Positions 1 to 10,465 of a stretch of DNA of 64,000 nucleotides are shown here, one piece after another. Below the pieces are notes generated by a model. That model saw only the letters and a list, made by a program, of their open reading frames with translations. It was not told the origin of the DNA and searched no databases. Source of the stretch: Pyrenula massariospora (taxonomy: Eukaryota; Ascomycota; Eurotiomycetes; Pyrenulales; Pyrenulaceae); the NCBI GenBank assembly GCA_021030905.1, contig JAGFMI010000001.1, forward strand, positions 372,001 to 436,000, in the 5' to 3' direction. Every line of letters starts with the position of its first letter. Position 1 is the first letter of the stretch. A program made the position numbers and the translations under genes.

Positions 1-362
1 TTCTGTGCGTTTCGAGGCTGATTCTTTACCCTCTGCGGATATTTCGCCTGCCAAAGCTCCGTATTTCGAATGTCCTGTTGGAGCCCCAAGCGAATGTTCT
101 CGACTTTCTCGACGTACTTGTATGTGGCTTTGCCCTCGGCTTGGAGCTCATTGATCTCCGTTCGATAAGTGTCGATCTCGCGCTCGAATTCCGTGGCCAG
201 ATACAGTCGCTTAGTTTGGATTTTTTCAGGCGGATGCAAAAGGTCTGGTTTTCCCTTCAATGAATCCTCCATCACCATGTTAATATCTTTAGGCCCATTA
301 AACTCCTCTCGGCCTTGCTTCTGCGTATCTCTACCCTCTTGTGCGACGATTGGACCAGACAT
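1..362 (-). CDS. Coiled-coil protein, N-terminal part (runs off the left edge)
   Basis: Reading the minus strand, an open frame begins at ATG 362-360 just after an in-frame TAA at 371-369 and stays open to base 1, giving about 120 residues. The protein starts MSGPIVAQEGRDTQ. From about residue 45 it is charged and helical (YLATEFEREIDTYRTEINEL), as in a coiled coil, and it contains TELWQAKYPQ. There are no Cys residues in the visible part. I do not recognise the family. The helical character and the LW-x2-K/Y motif faintly resemble the small Cys/His coiled-coil proteins further right, but that link is inference. A TATA-like box lies about 260 bases upstream. The real start could be an upstream exon, because CTGCAG stands just before the ATG and could be an acceptor. 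Confidence 0.6.
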   Translation of the reverse strand, partial: MSGPIVAQEGRDTQKQGREEFNGPKDINMVMEDSLKGKPDLLHPPEKIQTKRLYLATEFEREIDTYRTEINELQAEGKATYKYVEKVENIRLGLQQDIRNTELWQAKYPQRVKNQPRNAQ

Positions 363-1266
363 TGGAGGTTAGAGCTGCAGAAATCTTTTGAACAAGACAA
401 CGTCGATCTGTTTCACACAAGCTCTTTCGTAATATGTCGAGCTCTTCTCTTTGGCTGTCTCTTGGATTTGACGAGTCAACAATATGTTGGAAGACCGAAC
501 GTCGAGTCCGTTGTAGGCGGAAGGGTTTGCACTATACCGAGTGATGTCTTTGCTCTACTCTTCCTAGTTGAAGCTGTATGTCTGAGATGGGACTCCATAG
601 TTGGTGCTGTGGAGAAGTCCTATTTATGCCTTCTTTGTGATGAGTTGGTATGCCGTCCAGTCATAGCAGAACAAGGCTTTTAGTGATTAAACTCTCCCAT
701 CTGCTTCATTACTCACGCCATAAGCCTTGAAGAAACGAAGGAATTGAAACCATGAATTAAGCCGACAATCTTCAATACTAGCAGACCATCTTCACAGGAT
801 CAAGTCCGAGCCCATGAATGCTTCATCGATTTTTCAGGAAAGCCCGTATTTGGGATAGATGCTTAACGAGACGCCTCCGAACTTTCGCGTAATAATTATC
901 GAAGCACGAAGACTCTCGAAATTTTAGAAGTATTCAACGCGCTTCAGCACTGAACAGTATTGAAAGCGAATCTTGCTCTGCTGGTCGGGGCAGCATCGAT
1001 CTAAATCTGCGAATGAATTTCCTTTGTGCTGGAATTAGCTGTTTCACGCAATCCAAGGATTGACTACCGAGGCTAGACGCCGTACGGTCCCGGATTCCTT
1101 TGTCACTGCAGAGGATCTCTTTCTTCTCTTGAGACAGTGAAGATGGCACCGAGTCAATATCCGAGATTTGACCCACTCTCCACTTCAGATTTATTCACGC
1201 ACATACCCTCTCCAACTCTTCAATCGCTCTCTCAACACGACCTCAGCCACTCTGCAGCGGAGAGTC
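363..1266. other. Intergenic/divergent promoter region
   Basis: No gene I can support lies here. Within it, minus-strand 934-1176 is an open frame of 80 codons with reasonable codon use (it contains IDSVPSSLSQEKKEI) but begins with GTG and has no ATG. It could be an exon or relic. The rest is leader and promoter sequence for the two flanking divergent genes. Confidence 0.4.
619..629 (-). promoter_or_regulatory. TATA-like box for the minus-strand coiled-coil gene
   Basis: The minus strand reads GCATAAATAGG here. It points toward the gene starting at 362 and would place transcription start near 580-600, leaving a leader of roughly 220 bases. This is inferred from the motif and position only. 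Confidence 0.35.
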
Positions 1267-2100
1267 ATGAAGCCCAGGAACTCAGATCTTTCCATCGACA
1301 CGGTCGTCTCGCCACGGCGATCTCGCCGACTTGCTAGCCATTCTCCATCGCAGCCAACATTCCCTCCCTGTGGAATCTGTACAAAACCAATTATCAACAC
1401 CGATCGACCAACTCAACCTTGTTATGGTTGCAACGTCAAATTCCACGATAAATGCAAATTTCGCTGTTTGATCGACCCGAAGGACAGTGGCACATGCCAC
1501 CAATGCGGAACAAGCTGGTTGAGCGAGCAAGACCACCGACGGAACGCATGCCAGCGCTTGGCGATACATATCGAGCTCAATGCGCGACAGAAGAGAGGGG
1601 ATATAATGGTTGGCGCAAAGAGCAAAGAATGCGTCCGAAGCCTAGTCCGGTGTCATAGACAGCTGGCCTCGCGGTCTCCGCCACCCAAGGAGCTGGAAGG
1701 TATGACCGACCAGCAGCGATTAAATGCGGAGGTCTGGTTTGCAGAGGACCTAGGGTGTGAAACATGGATATTTTCTCAGCATAAAGAAGGTGGATGGGAG
1801 ATTAGCGGGCTGAACGCATTAGTACCGGATATGCTGCACGCGGTAGACGATAAAGAACTTGCGGACATGATGAGTCCACGAAAAGGTCGGGGCTTCGAAG
1901 ACAAGCCCACAAGTCCGGTGCTTATATCACCTCGTTCGCCGATGGTGCCTGCGGGCGACAGGATGGATGATTGGGTGATCTGGGAGGAGTTTACACCGCC
2001 TCCGCCGCGTACGGGGGATATGACCCTCCCAAAAACAGCGTATGATGATCAGGACTTCCCTTTTATGTATCCGCCTTGGAAGGACGACTATAAAGTATGA
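1267..2100 (+). CDS. PHD/RING-like zinc-finger protein, 277 aa
   Basis: Single-exon frame. I chose ATG 1267 because the frame upstream of it has no other ATG. Residues 15-22 (SPRRSRRL) form a basic patch that could be a nuclear signal. Residues 35-80 carry an ordered zinc-ligand set: C35-x2-C38, C52-x2-C55, H60, C63 and C77-x2-C80. This is the C4-H-C3 cross-brace order of PHD and variant RING fingers. An extra Cys sits at 67. The remaining 190 residues are acidic and proline-rich, with SPR repeats and a C-terminal stretch rich in aromatic residues. A chromatin-reading or ubiquitin-ligase role would fit the finger, but nothing outside the finger is recognisable. It is not close to the small Cys/His coiled-coil proteins nearby. 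Confidence 0.7.
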   Translation: MKPRNSDLSIDTVVSPRRSRRLASHSPSQPTFPPCGICTKPIINTDRPTQPCYGCNVKFHDKCKFRCLIDPKDSGTCHQCGTSWLSEQDHRRNACQRLAIHIELNARQKRGDIMVGAKSKECVRSLVRCHRQLASRSPPPKELEGMTDQQRLNAEVWFAEDLGCETWIFSQHKEGGWEISGLNALVPDMLHAVDDKELADMMSPRKGRGFEDKPTSPVLISPRSPMVPAGDRMDDWVIWEEFTPPPPRTGDMTLPKTAYDDQDFPFMYPPWKDDYKV

Positions 2101-2192
2101 CCGTCGTGGATCGCGCAAATTATAAATCGAACCGTGTATATAGTTGTCTTAGTCGTAGTGTTGCAAATTCGCTCACAGCTACCAGAATTGTA

Positions 2193-2595
2193 CTATCTCT
2201 TGAGCCCAAGCCTGCTTTTCAAACTAGCGTTTTCGTCCATGATGCACTGACAATCCCCGAAATTAATGCAGATGAATCTTATCAACCCGGCAGGTTCGCC
2301 GCAGATGGACGGACACTCCATGAAGCCGTCTTTGGTGCAGGAGCATTGGTCTGCGCATGTCAATTCGCTGAACCAACAAAATTGACCATGCTCTGAGAAT
2401 GGAATCGGACATTTGATGTATTGTGGGAGACTGCGAATGTTAGCAAGATGTACTTGTTGCATTTGATGGGGTCCGCTGTTAAGTATGTCCGATGAGGATG
2501 ACCAACCGGAGAGTAAACGTCTCTCTACCAGTCTGCTGAGGCGGAGTAGCTACGGCAAGCTGAGCCATTATCATCAACTTCAGCAGCCAAGGCAT
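2193..2595 (-). CDS. Small cysteine-rich secreted protein (candidate effector), two exons
   Basis: Exon 1 starts at ATG 2595 and encodes a signal-peptide-like MPWLLKLMIMAQLAVA, with probable cleavage after AVA. Exon 2 runs 2430-2193 and follows a strong branch/acceptor (TTGCTAACATTCGCAG). Phase analysis allows two weak donors: GTTTAC at 2518 (104 aa) or GTTGGT at 2506 (108 aa). The mature part contains ten Cys in about 66 residues (including FSELTCADQCSCTKDG and NFGDCQC), enough for five disulfides, and no other domain. Small size, secretion signal and high Cys content are the usual marks of fungal effectors or antimicrobial proteins; the function is inferred. It lies tandem to the Cys/His coiled-coil genes but does not resemble them. 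Confidence 0.6.
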
Positions 2596-2872
2596 TGTGT
2601 GTCGGAGGTGATTAGTAACAGCTCCCAGATTTCTCTCTTGGTGCGTTGCGGTCGGCTTCAAATGACGAAACTTTTCAAATGACAATCTTCGTCAAAGCCG
2701 TAAGATTAGGGTCGCACTCTCGTCATCCTATCATCACTTCAAGACATAGGGAGTAACTCACAATTTTGGCTCTTGATTGTTCTCAGTCTCGCTAACAAAT
2801 TTATATCTACCATTTACAGATCTGTTCTCGAAATGCTTTGATGACCTCATCTTTATATCTAGGCTCTTCGAC

Positions 2873-3358
2873 CTAAGCTTGAGAAATCCTATCCTCTTCC
2901 AGTGTCCATGTCTCGTACCATTTTGACCACACCTTCTCAATTTTGTAAGCCAGAAGCATCGGTAACTCTGCATTCTCGACCTCTAGTGATCTCTTTTCCG
3001 CCTTCAGCTTTCCCAGCTGTGACCGCAGCTGTGGCAATACCTGCTCAAGCTCTCGGATTGTCCTTTTCTGCTTGACGCGTCTCGGTGGTATGTAGCTTTT
3101 ATTAGACCTTAAGTGAGCAAATAAGTTGTTTTCGCTCTGTAATGAAGTCTTTGTCTCGGCAATCTTGGTTTGAATGGATTCAAGGCGAGAGTGGAGGATA
3201 TCGCGTCGGCGTGTGTGATGATCGCGGGTAAAGTCGACGAGTAGGTGGGCTTGATGATGAGAGCAGGTCTTACAGAGAAGCTTTCTTCCCTTGAAGACTT
3301 TTATAGGCGGCTCGCCTCTATGCCCGCAACCTCGGAAATACATAGTAGGCGGAGACAT
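2873..3358 (-). CDS. Cys/His-coiled-coil-Trp family protein 1, 161 aa
   Basis: Single exon from ATG 3358 (MSPPTMYFRGCGH); the frame upstream of it has no ATG. Zinc-ligand-like residues are C11, H13, C29-x2-C32, H34 and H38 (LLCKTCSHHQAH). A long charged helical region from about 50 to 140 predicts a coiled coil. Near the C terminus comes VWSKWYETW. Spacing C-x17-C-x2-C-S-H-x3-H and the terminal W-x2-aromatic-x3-W are identical in the genes at 3,807 and 10,466, so these are paralogs. I recognise no described family; a small metal-binding dimer is the most I would infer. It is the first of three tandem minus-strand relatives. Confidence 0.7.
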   Translation of the reverse strand: MSPPTMYFRGCGHRGEPPIKVFKGRKLLCKTCSHHQAHLLVDFTRDHHTRRRDILHSRLESIQTKIAETKTSLQSENNLFAHLRSNKSYIPPRRVKQKRTIRELEQVLPQLRSQLGKLKAEKRSLEVENAELPMLLAYKIEKVWSKWYETWTLEEDRISQA

Positions 3359-3477
3359 TTTGAAGTGATGTGCTGTTGAGTTCGTGCTTGGTATACGGTT
3401 TCTTGTGTGCTCCAAGTCTCGATGTGTCGTCCTTCACATTTGTTTCTCTCCTACGCATTTGTTTGGCAACTAACGTC

Positions 3478-3528
3478 CGTGGATAACAATCTTTTCCTTA
3501 TCCCGTGACAAAGCGCACGTTATCCACG
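3478..3528. promoter_or_regulatory. 10-bp inverted repeat with clustered GATA sites upstream of gene at 2,873
   Basis: CGTGGATAAC (3478-3487) faces GTTATCCACG (3519-3528), a perfect 10-base inverted repeat with a 31-base spacer. Counting both strands, four GATA cores lie within 60 bases (also TTATCC near 3498 and TTATCA near 3528). It sits 120-170 bases before the ATG at 3358. Paired GATA sites are how AreA-type nitrogen and WC-type light regulators bind; their use here is inferred. Confidence 0.45.
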
Positions 3529-3806
3529 TTATCAAGGAAGCCAGAGTACTGACCATAATGTAGCAAAAAGATTGGCTTATGCTGTTCGATGAACAATGAG
3601 AACTTCCAATACCAGGATCGCTAGTTCTGATTTTCTTCCTCATCAATAATCACCTAGAGGTGATAGCTTTTACAGCCACGAAAAGCTGGTTTCACCACGC
3701 GGCATTAAGATCACTAAATCACTCTTTTTGATACTTTTATTCATGTGTCGTGGCATCTTCTGAACAAACTTTCCTTGTTAGTGCTGACCATACTACAACG
3801 AACAAG

Positions 3807-4223
3807 TTATCCGACCGGTCCCCAAGTCACTTCATAATCATTCCACAGCTCTGTCACCTTCTCCCTCCTCTCTCGTGATAGCGCCGAAAGTTGGTCTCTC
3901 AGCTCTTGCCTTTTCTCATTCAAGCGGCCAAGCTCGTTTCTTTTCCGCCTTTTATCGATACTGTTCCGCAGCCCTGTCATTTTTCCAATTTCCTTTCCAA
4001 GCTTATCTATCTCAGCAGAAATTCCATTGATACGCCCGACAAGAGGCGAGGTGCGAGACATGTAAGCATTACGGATCTCGTTCATTTTGTCATGGGTTTT
4101 GCGATGAGAACATGGCCCGCATGTCATTTGAATGGCGACACAAGGCGTTGGTGGGAGGGCGGCCATACGCTCACAATTGGCGCATCTGAATTTGCGGTCA
4201 GCGTAGTTTTTAGTGGTTTCCAT
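3807..4223 (-). CDS. Cys/His-coiled-coil-Trp family protein 2, 138 aa
   Basis: ATG 4223 (METTKNYADRKFRC) is the first ATG of the frame; upstream codons offer only TTG. Cys/His residues are C14, C17, C28, C35-x2-C38, H40 and H44 (MTCGPCSHRKTH). From C17 onward the spacing C-x17-C-x2-C-S-H-x3-H matches the neighbours exactly. Residues 50-125 are charged and helical with heptad-like leucines and isoleucines (INGISAEIDKLGKEIGKM). The C terminus has LWNDYEVTW, the family Trp/aromatic motif. It is separated from gene 1 by 448 bases and from the next relative by 383 bases, all on the same strand, as expected from tandem duplication. Confidence 0.7.
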   Translation of the reverse strand: METTKNYADRKFRCANCERMAALPPTPCVAIQMTCGPCSHRKTHDKMNEIRNAYMSRTSPLVGRINGISAEIDKLGKEIGKMTGLRNSIDKRRKRNELGRLNEKRQELRDQLSALSRERREKVTELWNDYEVTWGPVG

Positions 4224-4606
4224 GACGACGATTTCGATTTTGAGGAAATGCAAAGCTGACAACAAGTCATCTAGGACATATGTTTAAGAAACCGCCAGGG
4301 TGAATGCAAGTTTCCCGACACGTTAAAGAACGAACCAAATGCACGGCATTGTTCGTGACAACGGTATTGTCTTCGTAACAAAGAAGTGCTCTGACGTTAA
4401 TGCAGCAGACTTTGATGATTCCAGAGAAACATTGTAGCCTGCGTCACGACCTGTTCCTTCACCCAGATGACTTGCGGAAGTGCAATCATTGATCATTACT
4501 GCAATCAAACAAAGAGACTGCAAAACACTACCTAGTGCGACATTCACTCTAATCCATCTATGACTCCTGCCAAGTTTTGAGGCTCCCACTTGAGCTTCCA
4601 GTCATC

Positions 4607-4978
4607 TCACTTGCTCTTCGTCGTCGCACTCTCCGTCCTGATTGCACTGTCCCTTTTCTCACACAGCTCCTCAAGGATCTTTGAACAATGCGCAAGCTGC
4701 TCTTCATACCTCCGTTTACTTTCACGTGCTCGGCTTCTCCTTCTCATTAGCGAAAACCGGGGACGTTCCCTCGATTCGGCCTCGATTTCAGCAAGCTTCT
4801 CGCGAATCGACGCGACATGGCGCTTGGCGTCGTTGATGCGGTACTCAAAGATGGCTTCGTGAATGCTGCAGGATTGCTTGACTTCGAATACAACTTTGCG
4901 CCGAGAGCAGGACTTGCATAGTGATAGACTACAGCTGCGGTCGCAGGTCTGAGATGGTTTCTCTGGCGCGGCTTCCAT
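4607..4978 (-). CDS. Divergent Cys/His coiled-coil family member, 123 aa
   Basis: ATG 4978 is the first ATG after a long ATG-less stretch. The N-terminal part has C12, C16, C21-x2-C24-S (LCKSCSRRK) and C35, where the relatives have CxxCSHxxxH. The His ligands are replaced by Arg and the first loop is shortened to eight residues. The rest is a strongly charged helix (YRINDAKRHVASIREKLAEI, then Arg-rich) ending without the Trp motif. It is probably a diverged or C-terminally shortened paralog of the two genes to its left. The role is unknown. Confidence 0.55.
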   Translation of the reverse strand: MEAAPEKPSQTCDRSCSLSLCKSCSRRKVVFEVKQSCSIHEAIFEYRINDAKRHVASIREKLAEIEAESRERPRFSLMRRRSRARESKRRYEEQLAHCSKILEELCEKRDSAIRTESATTKSK

Positions 4979-5604
4979 GATTCGGAGTTCAAGCTTGCGT
5001 GGATCGTCTTCACGGTAGTTTATAGACAAGGAAGAGCATACTTATTTATAGCCATAAGACAGTGCAAAATGTGCATTGTGAATGAAAATTAGATTCTTAA
5101 CAAAGACATTGTGAACGTTACCAGTACCCTGGGGAACTTAGACTTTAGGCATGTTCTTTCAAACCATGGTACAATAATGTTTGGTACACTCAGCTTTGTC
5201 TCTAGAAGCGGTCTGCGAACCCCAGTGAGGAGCTAATGGGGTGAATGGAAGCATAACCTGAGGAGGAGTACGGTAGGTGTGTCGCTGAGTATATCTGGGA
5301 TGGGAATCTAGTAGATATGCCCCACATCTATCCTTGTCTCTCTTCCTTTTAATATTCAATTCTTAGTCTTGTTTCGGATGGACTCATGTACATAAATATG
5401 CTTACTTTTATCGTTATGTACTCTCCACGATTTTTGATGATGAGCTGGCATAATACACACACTCACCAAAAAGCTCTACAATCTAATTCGTCTACTTATG
5501 CTATACTTATAGTGGATTCTTGGAGATATTGTGAAAAAGTTAAGAGTAGCTGTAGTTGGGTAGTGGCAAGTGTTTCGCTAGCTTATCATCGTTCCTTGCT
5601 TGTC
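4979..5604. other. Intergenic region
   Basis: Promoter of the minus-strand gene ending at 4978 and 3' flank of the transporter. Only short open frames with no coding character are visible. Confidence 0.4.
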
Positions 5605-8101
5605 TCAAGGTAAATCAATAGGAGATAAGGTGGGCGGCGAAGGAAGCCGTGAGCCCCTTAACCGCGCGTCTCTTTCGGTCAATTCGATGCCTTGTGCGGT
5701 CGCCCGATCAGTTGGTGAAGCATCGTCGTTTCTTGCATGCTGAGACTGGTCATCATTTGTCGCCTCCGCCCACTCGTACAACTCCTCTGCACGAGGCCGT
5801 CTATCGTCTGCTTTTACCGACCCAAACCAACATTTAAGTTTCCACTTTACCAATTTCTTTGCGTGAGGTATCATGCAATTCAATTGATAGGAGATCTGTT
5901 CCTTTGTAGGCACAGCGAAAATCCAGTTTAGCTCTTCAAGAGACATGTAGATCAATTTGTTCTTTCTCGTTGCCCCCGCAGTTTCAAATACAAAGAAGAA
6001 AATGAGAACAAAAGCAATAGCATTTAAGAAAACGAATATTCCAAGAAGGCGTGACTGTCCTAGCGCAAATCCACTTGCCAGTGGATGATTAGTATTGAAT
6101 TGTGCCTGTGGCACGAATAGTGTGAGTATACCTGGTAGTCATTTAGCAATTTTCTGCGCACCGGGATCGTCTCAAGACTCACCGGCACCAAAAAGATTAG
6201 CGAAAACAGCGAAGCTCATTCCCGCCTCGCGATTAATCAAAGGAAAGACTTCTGATGAATAAGCGAAAGCGACTAGGAAGTATCAGCACCCACATCTATC
6301 ATCGAATTGACAGAAACTTTTATGAGAAGTCCATAAATCATATAGCCGTTGCTTACCTGGGCCTTGACCTAAAGAATAAAAAATAACGAATAAAAACATG
6401 AAAGCTCCCACCAAGCCAAAAGTTGTTGTCTGCCCATGATGCAAGAATGATAGGCATGTGCCTAGCATACATATAAACATGAAAGGGTACGTTACAAGAA
6501 GTAGGAACCGTCGACCGCGTGTATCGATGAACCAGTATACAGGAATCGTGAACAGGAAATTGGCCAATCCAAGACCCCAGCTCATCCAGAGGTCACGCCA
6601 CTCGTTTGAGGTATTGTAACTGTCTTGAGAGATGTCTTGAAAGATAGTGCTGCTATAAAAAGTGATGATGTTGCTATTGTGGCGTTAGGACTGTAGTGTA
6701 TAAGGGAAGTATGCAAACTCACATTCCGCACAATTGCTGGGAAATCATGACGACCAAGGCTGAGACAGTGGCTCGTCTTGTGCGCTTATCCCGAAACAAT
6801 TGTTTGATCCGGATCCAGTAATCCACGTTCTTGACCTTTTCCTGAAACGCGTAAAAGTCTGAACACAGTTGCTCTTCAAGTACTTTAGCTTGATCGGTTG
6901 AAGGTTTGACTTTCTCGTCATTCTGGTCATCCGGAAGTAGCTGAGCCTCTAGTTGTATCTGTGAATTGGCATAGAAAAGTTCTCGAGCAGCTTGAAGAGG
7001 CGTGTCTCGCAGCAGACACATGGAATTAAACGCCTCAGAGAAGCGACCTTTTTTTAGCAACCAACGAGGAGACTCCGGAATAGTCCATATCAGCGCAATG
7101 AGACACAACGCAGGCAGACAGCCTGAGGCAATTTGCCATCTCCAGCTTGCAGTACCCAAACCATGTACGTAGTAGACGATTAGATTAGCAGTGAATCCGC
7201 CGAGGATGCCAAAGGTATCGAATTGCTGCCAGTTCATTACCAAAGCGCCTCTGAAGTTTTTCAGCATTTTTACAGTAGTCAGATGGGACGACATCATACC
7301 TGAGGTGACTGGGACTAACCTCTGCACTGTAGATAGGAGTGATTGAAGCTTTCGCACCCATTCCCAACCCCACAAATACCCTCCAAATGAGCAATGATCT
7401 CCAAGAATGTGCGCAAGCAGCGCCAAGTAGAGAGGCGAACGTAAAACAAGCAGCTACTAGAATTGCATCTCTGCGACCGAATTTCCACGACTGGAGAGGA
7501 TCAGCGAGAAAAGACCCACCAATACTCGCAGCGAAGTAAGTAATAGCATTCACTCCGGCGAACTGCCACCTTGACGCCACATCAACGCAAAGGTGATCAT
7601 AATTTCTGTAACCCGTGTCATATAAACATTGAGAATCCGCCCCCTCTTTAACCTTGAACAATCTAAGATTAATCGGCCAGGTTGTATTTGCACCATTGAT
7701 GCCGCTCTGAATCCAGCCTTGAATGACTGCGGAAAGGCACAATGTGACGATAGTGACTCGGAGGGGTTTAGGTTGACTCCGGAAGCCAATCGTCTTTTCA
7801 TTTTCCAGCGCCTTCTTCTCGGGCCCCGAAAGCCCATCGACGGTCTTCCAATTGGTAGGATCCCATGCAATTCGAGCCGCTTTAATGAAGAGGTCGATAT
7901 CAGGCGCCAGAGGATTTATCTTATGCGCAAAGTCTCGAGCTAGTGCATCCAGCTTCTCGAATTCAAGGTGAGCCAAGGGGTTATCGATCCTACACAATTA
8001 GTAAATCTCATGGCAATTCGAGGTCAACGAGAGTGTACGAACCGACGTCGGACATTGTTGTCCCGCAAGCTGATAGTGTTGGCTGCGAAATTCGGGTCCA
8101 T
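5605..8101 (-). CDS. MFS sugar/polyol transporter, six exons, 736 aa
   Basis: Exons on the minus strand: 8101-8043, 7989-7300, 7250-6723, 6673-6357, 6272-6183 and 6131-5605. Introns are 49-84 nt with GT-AG ends; the first has TTTACTAATTGTGTAG. The start MDPNFAANTISLRDN joins to RRRIDNPLAHL, the hydrophilic N-terminal motif of the fungal NPLA-type sugar/polyol transporters. Further marks are GLGMGAKASITPIYSAEVSP, RGALVMNWQ, IPESPRWL (around residue 306), GRRFLLL and a C-terminal MSLEELNWIFAVPT. Twelve membrane helices are expected in the plasma membrane, with long cytosolic N- and C-terminal tails. At 736 aa it is longer than most sugar porters, which fits this subfamily. The substrate cannot be read from sequence. 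It is divergent from the Helo-like/ankyrin gene across 742 bases. Confidence 0.88.
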
Positions 8102-8843
8102 TTGGCAGCCGGCAACGTCATTTATGTGATTGGCGCATCTGCAACGCGGTATGCTGACCAAAGCATATGAGAACAGGATTGTGCATGATAGCAACCCTTC
8201 TTAAAGATATCGCCTGCCATATCAGAGCCTTGGGAAGTAGGCAAGAAATCACTGCGCCATCATCGGGCTGATTTAAGCTCCAAGCGGATGTTTCGCCGTG
8301 CTGGCCCGTGCTTGCATCATGCTCGGGCTTTACTACGTAGCCTTACCGCGAGTGTAGACCCCGATATTCTGGCTGGCTCGCAAGACGTCGACAGCGGCCT
8401 TGCGGGGGCGGGCTCTGCGGCCCCCAAGTACCTCCAGGCGCTATCTGTAACCCCCTCAGTCTGAGAAAGAAAGACCCTGACTGGTCAGTGCTGACATTCA
8501 TGGTCTACATGGCCTCCTCTAGCTGAAATAGATGTTCTTGTGGCTGAGGCAGCCTTGTAGCCTGGGCCGTCTGCTGGCCTGACAGCGCGATGATCACTAT
8601 GTTCACGTCATTGCACTGCCGTGCACGGGAAGGTCTTAGGGTTGGCACAGCCACAACTGTTTTGCTCTGCCTGGACCGCTGTTGAGTCTGTCTTCAGATA
8701 CTTACCCTTTACACGTGATCTTAATGACGGTGATCAAGCCTATCCAGTCTCCTGGTCCAGTCGTTGTAGTTTACCGGCTCGCGATGAAAAGCTTAAAGTT
8801 TAGATAAACCTGGTTTTCTCCTCAAATTCGACCTCGAGAAAGC
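8102..8843. promoter_or_regulatory. Divergent promoter region between transporter and Helo-like/ankyrin gene
   Basis: The GC-rich core (about 8380-8460) contains GCGGGG near 8402, which fits the CreA glucose-repression consensus SYGGRG. That would make sense for a sugar transporter, but only one good site was noticed. No gene is seen here. Confidence 0.35.
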
Positions 8844-10111
8844 ATGGCCGAGCTGCAGACCCTCTCAGCTGCACTCCAACTCGGTGCGTAGACTTGGGGC
8901 TAAAACTTTTGAAGCAAGCACACTGAATCTTTTTAGTCGGCATAGTTAAGGATACCGTACTCTTCATCGATAAAGTGGCCAAAGCGCGTCGAGAAGCTCG
9001 TGCGTTGTCGAAGAATGTTCAAAGGCTCGATAGACTCTTGAACAGCATTAAAGAATTTCTTAAAAGCCGCAAAGATAAACATCGGCGCGAGGGCCCAGCG
9101 CCAGGGGAAGAGTCGGCTGAGACGGCAATTCAGGAGTCACTCGCTGAATGTAGGAAATGTCTAGAGATAATTAACGGTGAACTAGAACCTCTGGCTCAAA
9201 TTCCCAGAGACCAGATGATCGGCGCTGCTCACCGCTTAAAGTGGGTGTTCACTGATAACTTCATCAAGCGTCAAGAAAAATACATCGAAAATCACCTTCA
9301 AAGCCTATCAATTTCTCTACATCTTCTACAAAATTACACACAACAAGCTCATGTTGACGAACAGAAAAAGACTCAAAAACTTCTTGCCAAGCTCATTAGA
9401 GAAGTTCATCGTCCAGAGACAGATCTTCAATGCTCAGACTCGGACTCCTCGCTTATCCGACAGCAACTTGCAGAAGTTTTAAACGAATTTTCTGCTGACC
9501 ATCCTCCAACTGAATCCGAAAGGGAACAAGATGTTGAAGATGAAGAGGATGGTGAAGACACGCGTCGAGGAGATGACCCATCCGAAGATGAAAACATCTC
9601 CGAGCTAGATAGAACTCTCATGATCGCGGTCAAGCGTGACCAGGAAACCATCATAAGGGAGCTCAGAGGGTGTGGTCCCGACTTCGGTAGGCAAGACGCA
9701 GAAGGCTTTACTTTACTCCACTATGCTGTTCAGAAAGATGCCGATAGAAGCTTAATCGCCCTTCTTGATACCGAACCTGGGCAGCCACTTGAGTGGCTGA
9801 ATGCTCAATCAAAGCGAGGCTTCACGGCATTAATGTACACCACATATCTTGCTGAGCAAGTCAAAAGTGTCTCTTTAGCCACAGCACTGATTTCCAGAGG
9901 ATGCGATGTCAACATTCAGGATGGCCAAGGCCGTTCGGCAATCTGTTTTGCAATAGACGGTGCACCTAGTCCTGAACGAAAAGATCTTGTTAAGCTCTTG
10001 TTGGATAACCATGCGAAGCTAGAGCTAGCATTCGAATGGGATGAAGAACTAGCCAAGAAGTATCCAGACTTGCAAGAGCGATATGATGCACTTCAGCAGG
10101 ATGGAGACTAA
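8844..10111 (+). CDS. Helo-like N-terminal (STAND-type) domain plus ankyrin repeats, 404 aa
   Basis: Exons 8844-8883 and 8937-10111; the 53-nt intron has GTGCGT and CTTTTTAG ends. The start MAELQTLSAALQLVGIVKDT is the classic opening of the fungal N-terminal domain of STAND proteins (Helo-like), which spans about residues 1-150. An acidic linker (about 190-215, EDEEDGEDTRR) follows. The C-terminal half carries two to three ankyrin-type repeats (GFTLLHYAVQ, GFTALMYTTY, RSAICFAIDGA). In STAND proteins this head sits before a NACHT or NB-ARC ATPase; here the ATPase is absent and the frame is complete. Helo-like heads act in cell death or membrane targeting in some relatives, so this could be a partner or regulator of NLRs such as the one at 17,912; that is inference. 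Confidence 0.75.
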
Positions 10112-10465
10112 AGAACGACAGCGAACGCTCGAATCGACAATTCAGTCTAGAGCATTATCATTATCTTCTCCAAGCCAAAAGGCCTTCTCAAGGGGATTTT
10201 TTAGATAAAAGGATCGTGCCTGACCCGGACAGAGGGCCATACCCATATCTATGGGTTTCCCGATTATGTATCAACACTTTTCAGGCCAATCAGAATATGG
10301 ACGTTACTTATGTTTACTATCTCGTACTTAATTCTATATGGACTGGGAGTTTGCTATTGACCCCCAAAGAATGCGAACATGTCACCAAATAATCGATTTC
10401 ATTTAATTAAGCCCCTCGCTGAGCGAGAAAATGTCGAGCTACACGCTCTCATCTAAATGTGCTTA
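10112..10465. other. Intergenic region with short inverted repeat
   Basis: Convergent 3' flanks of the ankyrin gene and the next minus-strand gene. ACCCATA (10241-10247) and TATGGGT (10250-10256) form a 7-base stem with a two-base gap. Otherwise nothing is seen. Confidence 0.3.

Noticed and set aside
315-683. Plus-strand 122-aa frame
   Set aside because: It begins with TTG and lies over the leader and 5' end of the minus-strand coiled-coil gene; no domain.
4323-4589. Minus-strand 88-aa frame between two family genes
   Set aside because: GTG start, no Cys/His motif, no helix pattern; treated as spacer.
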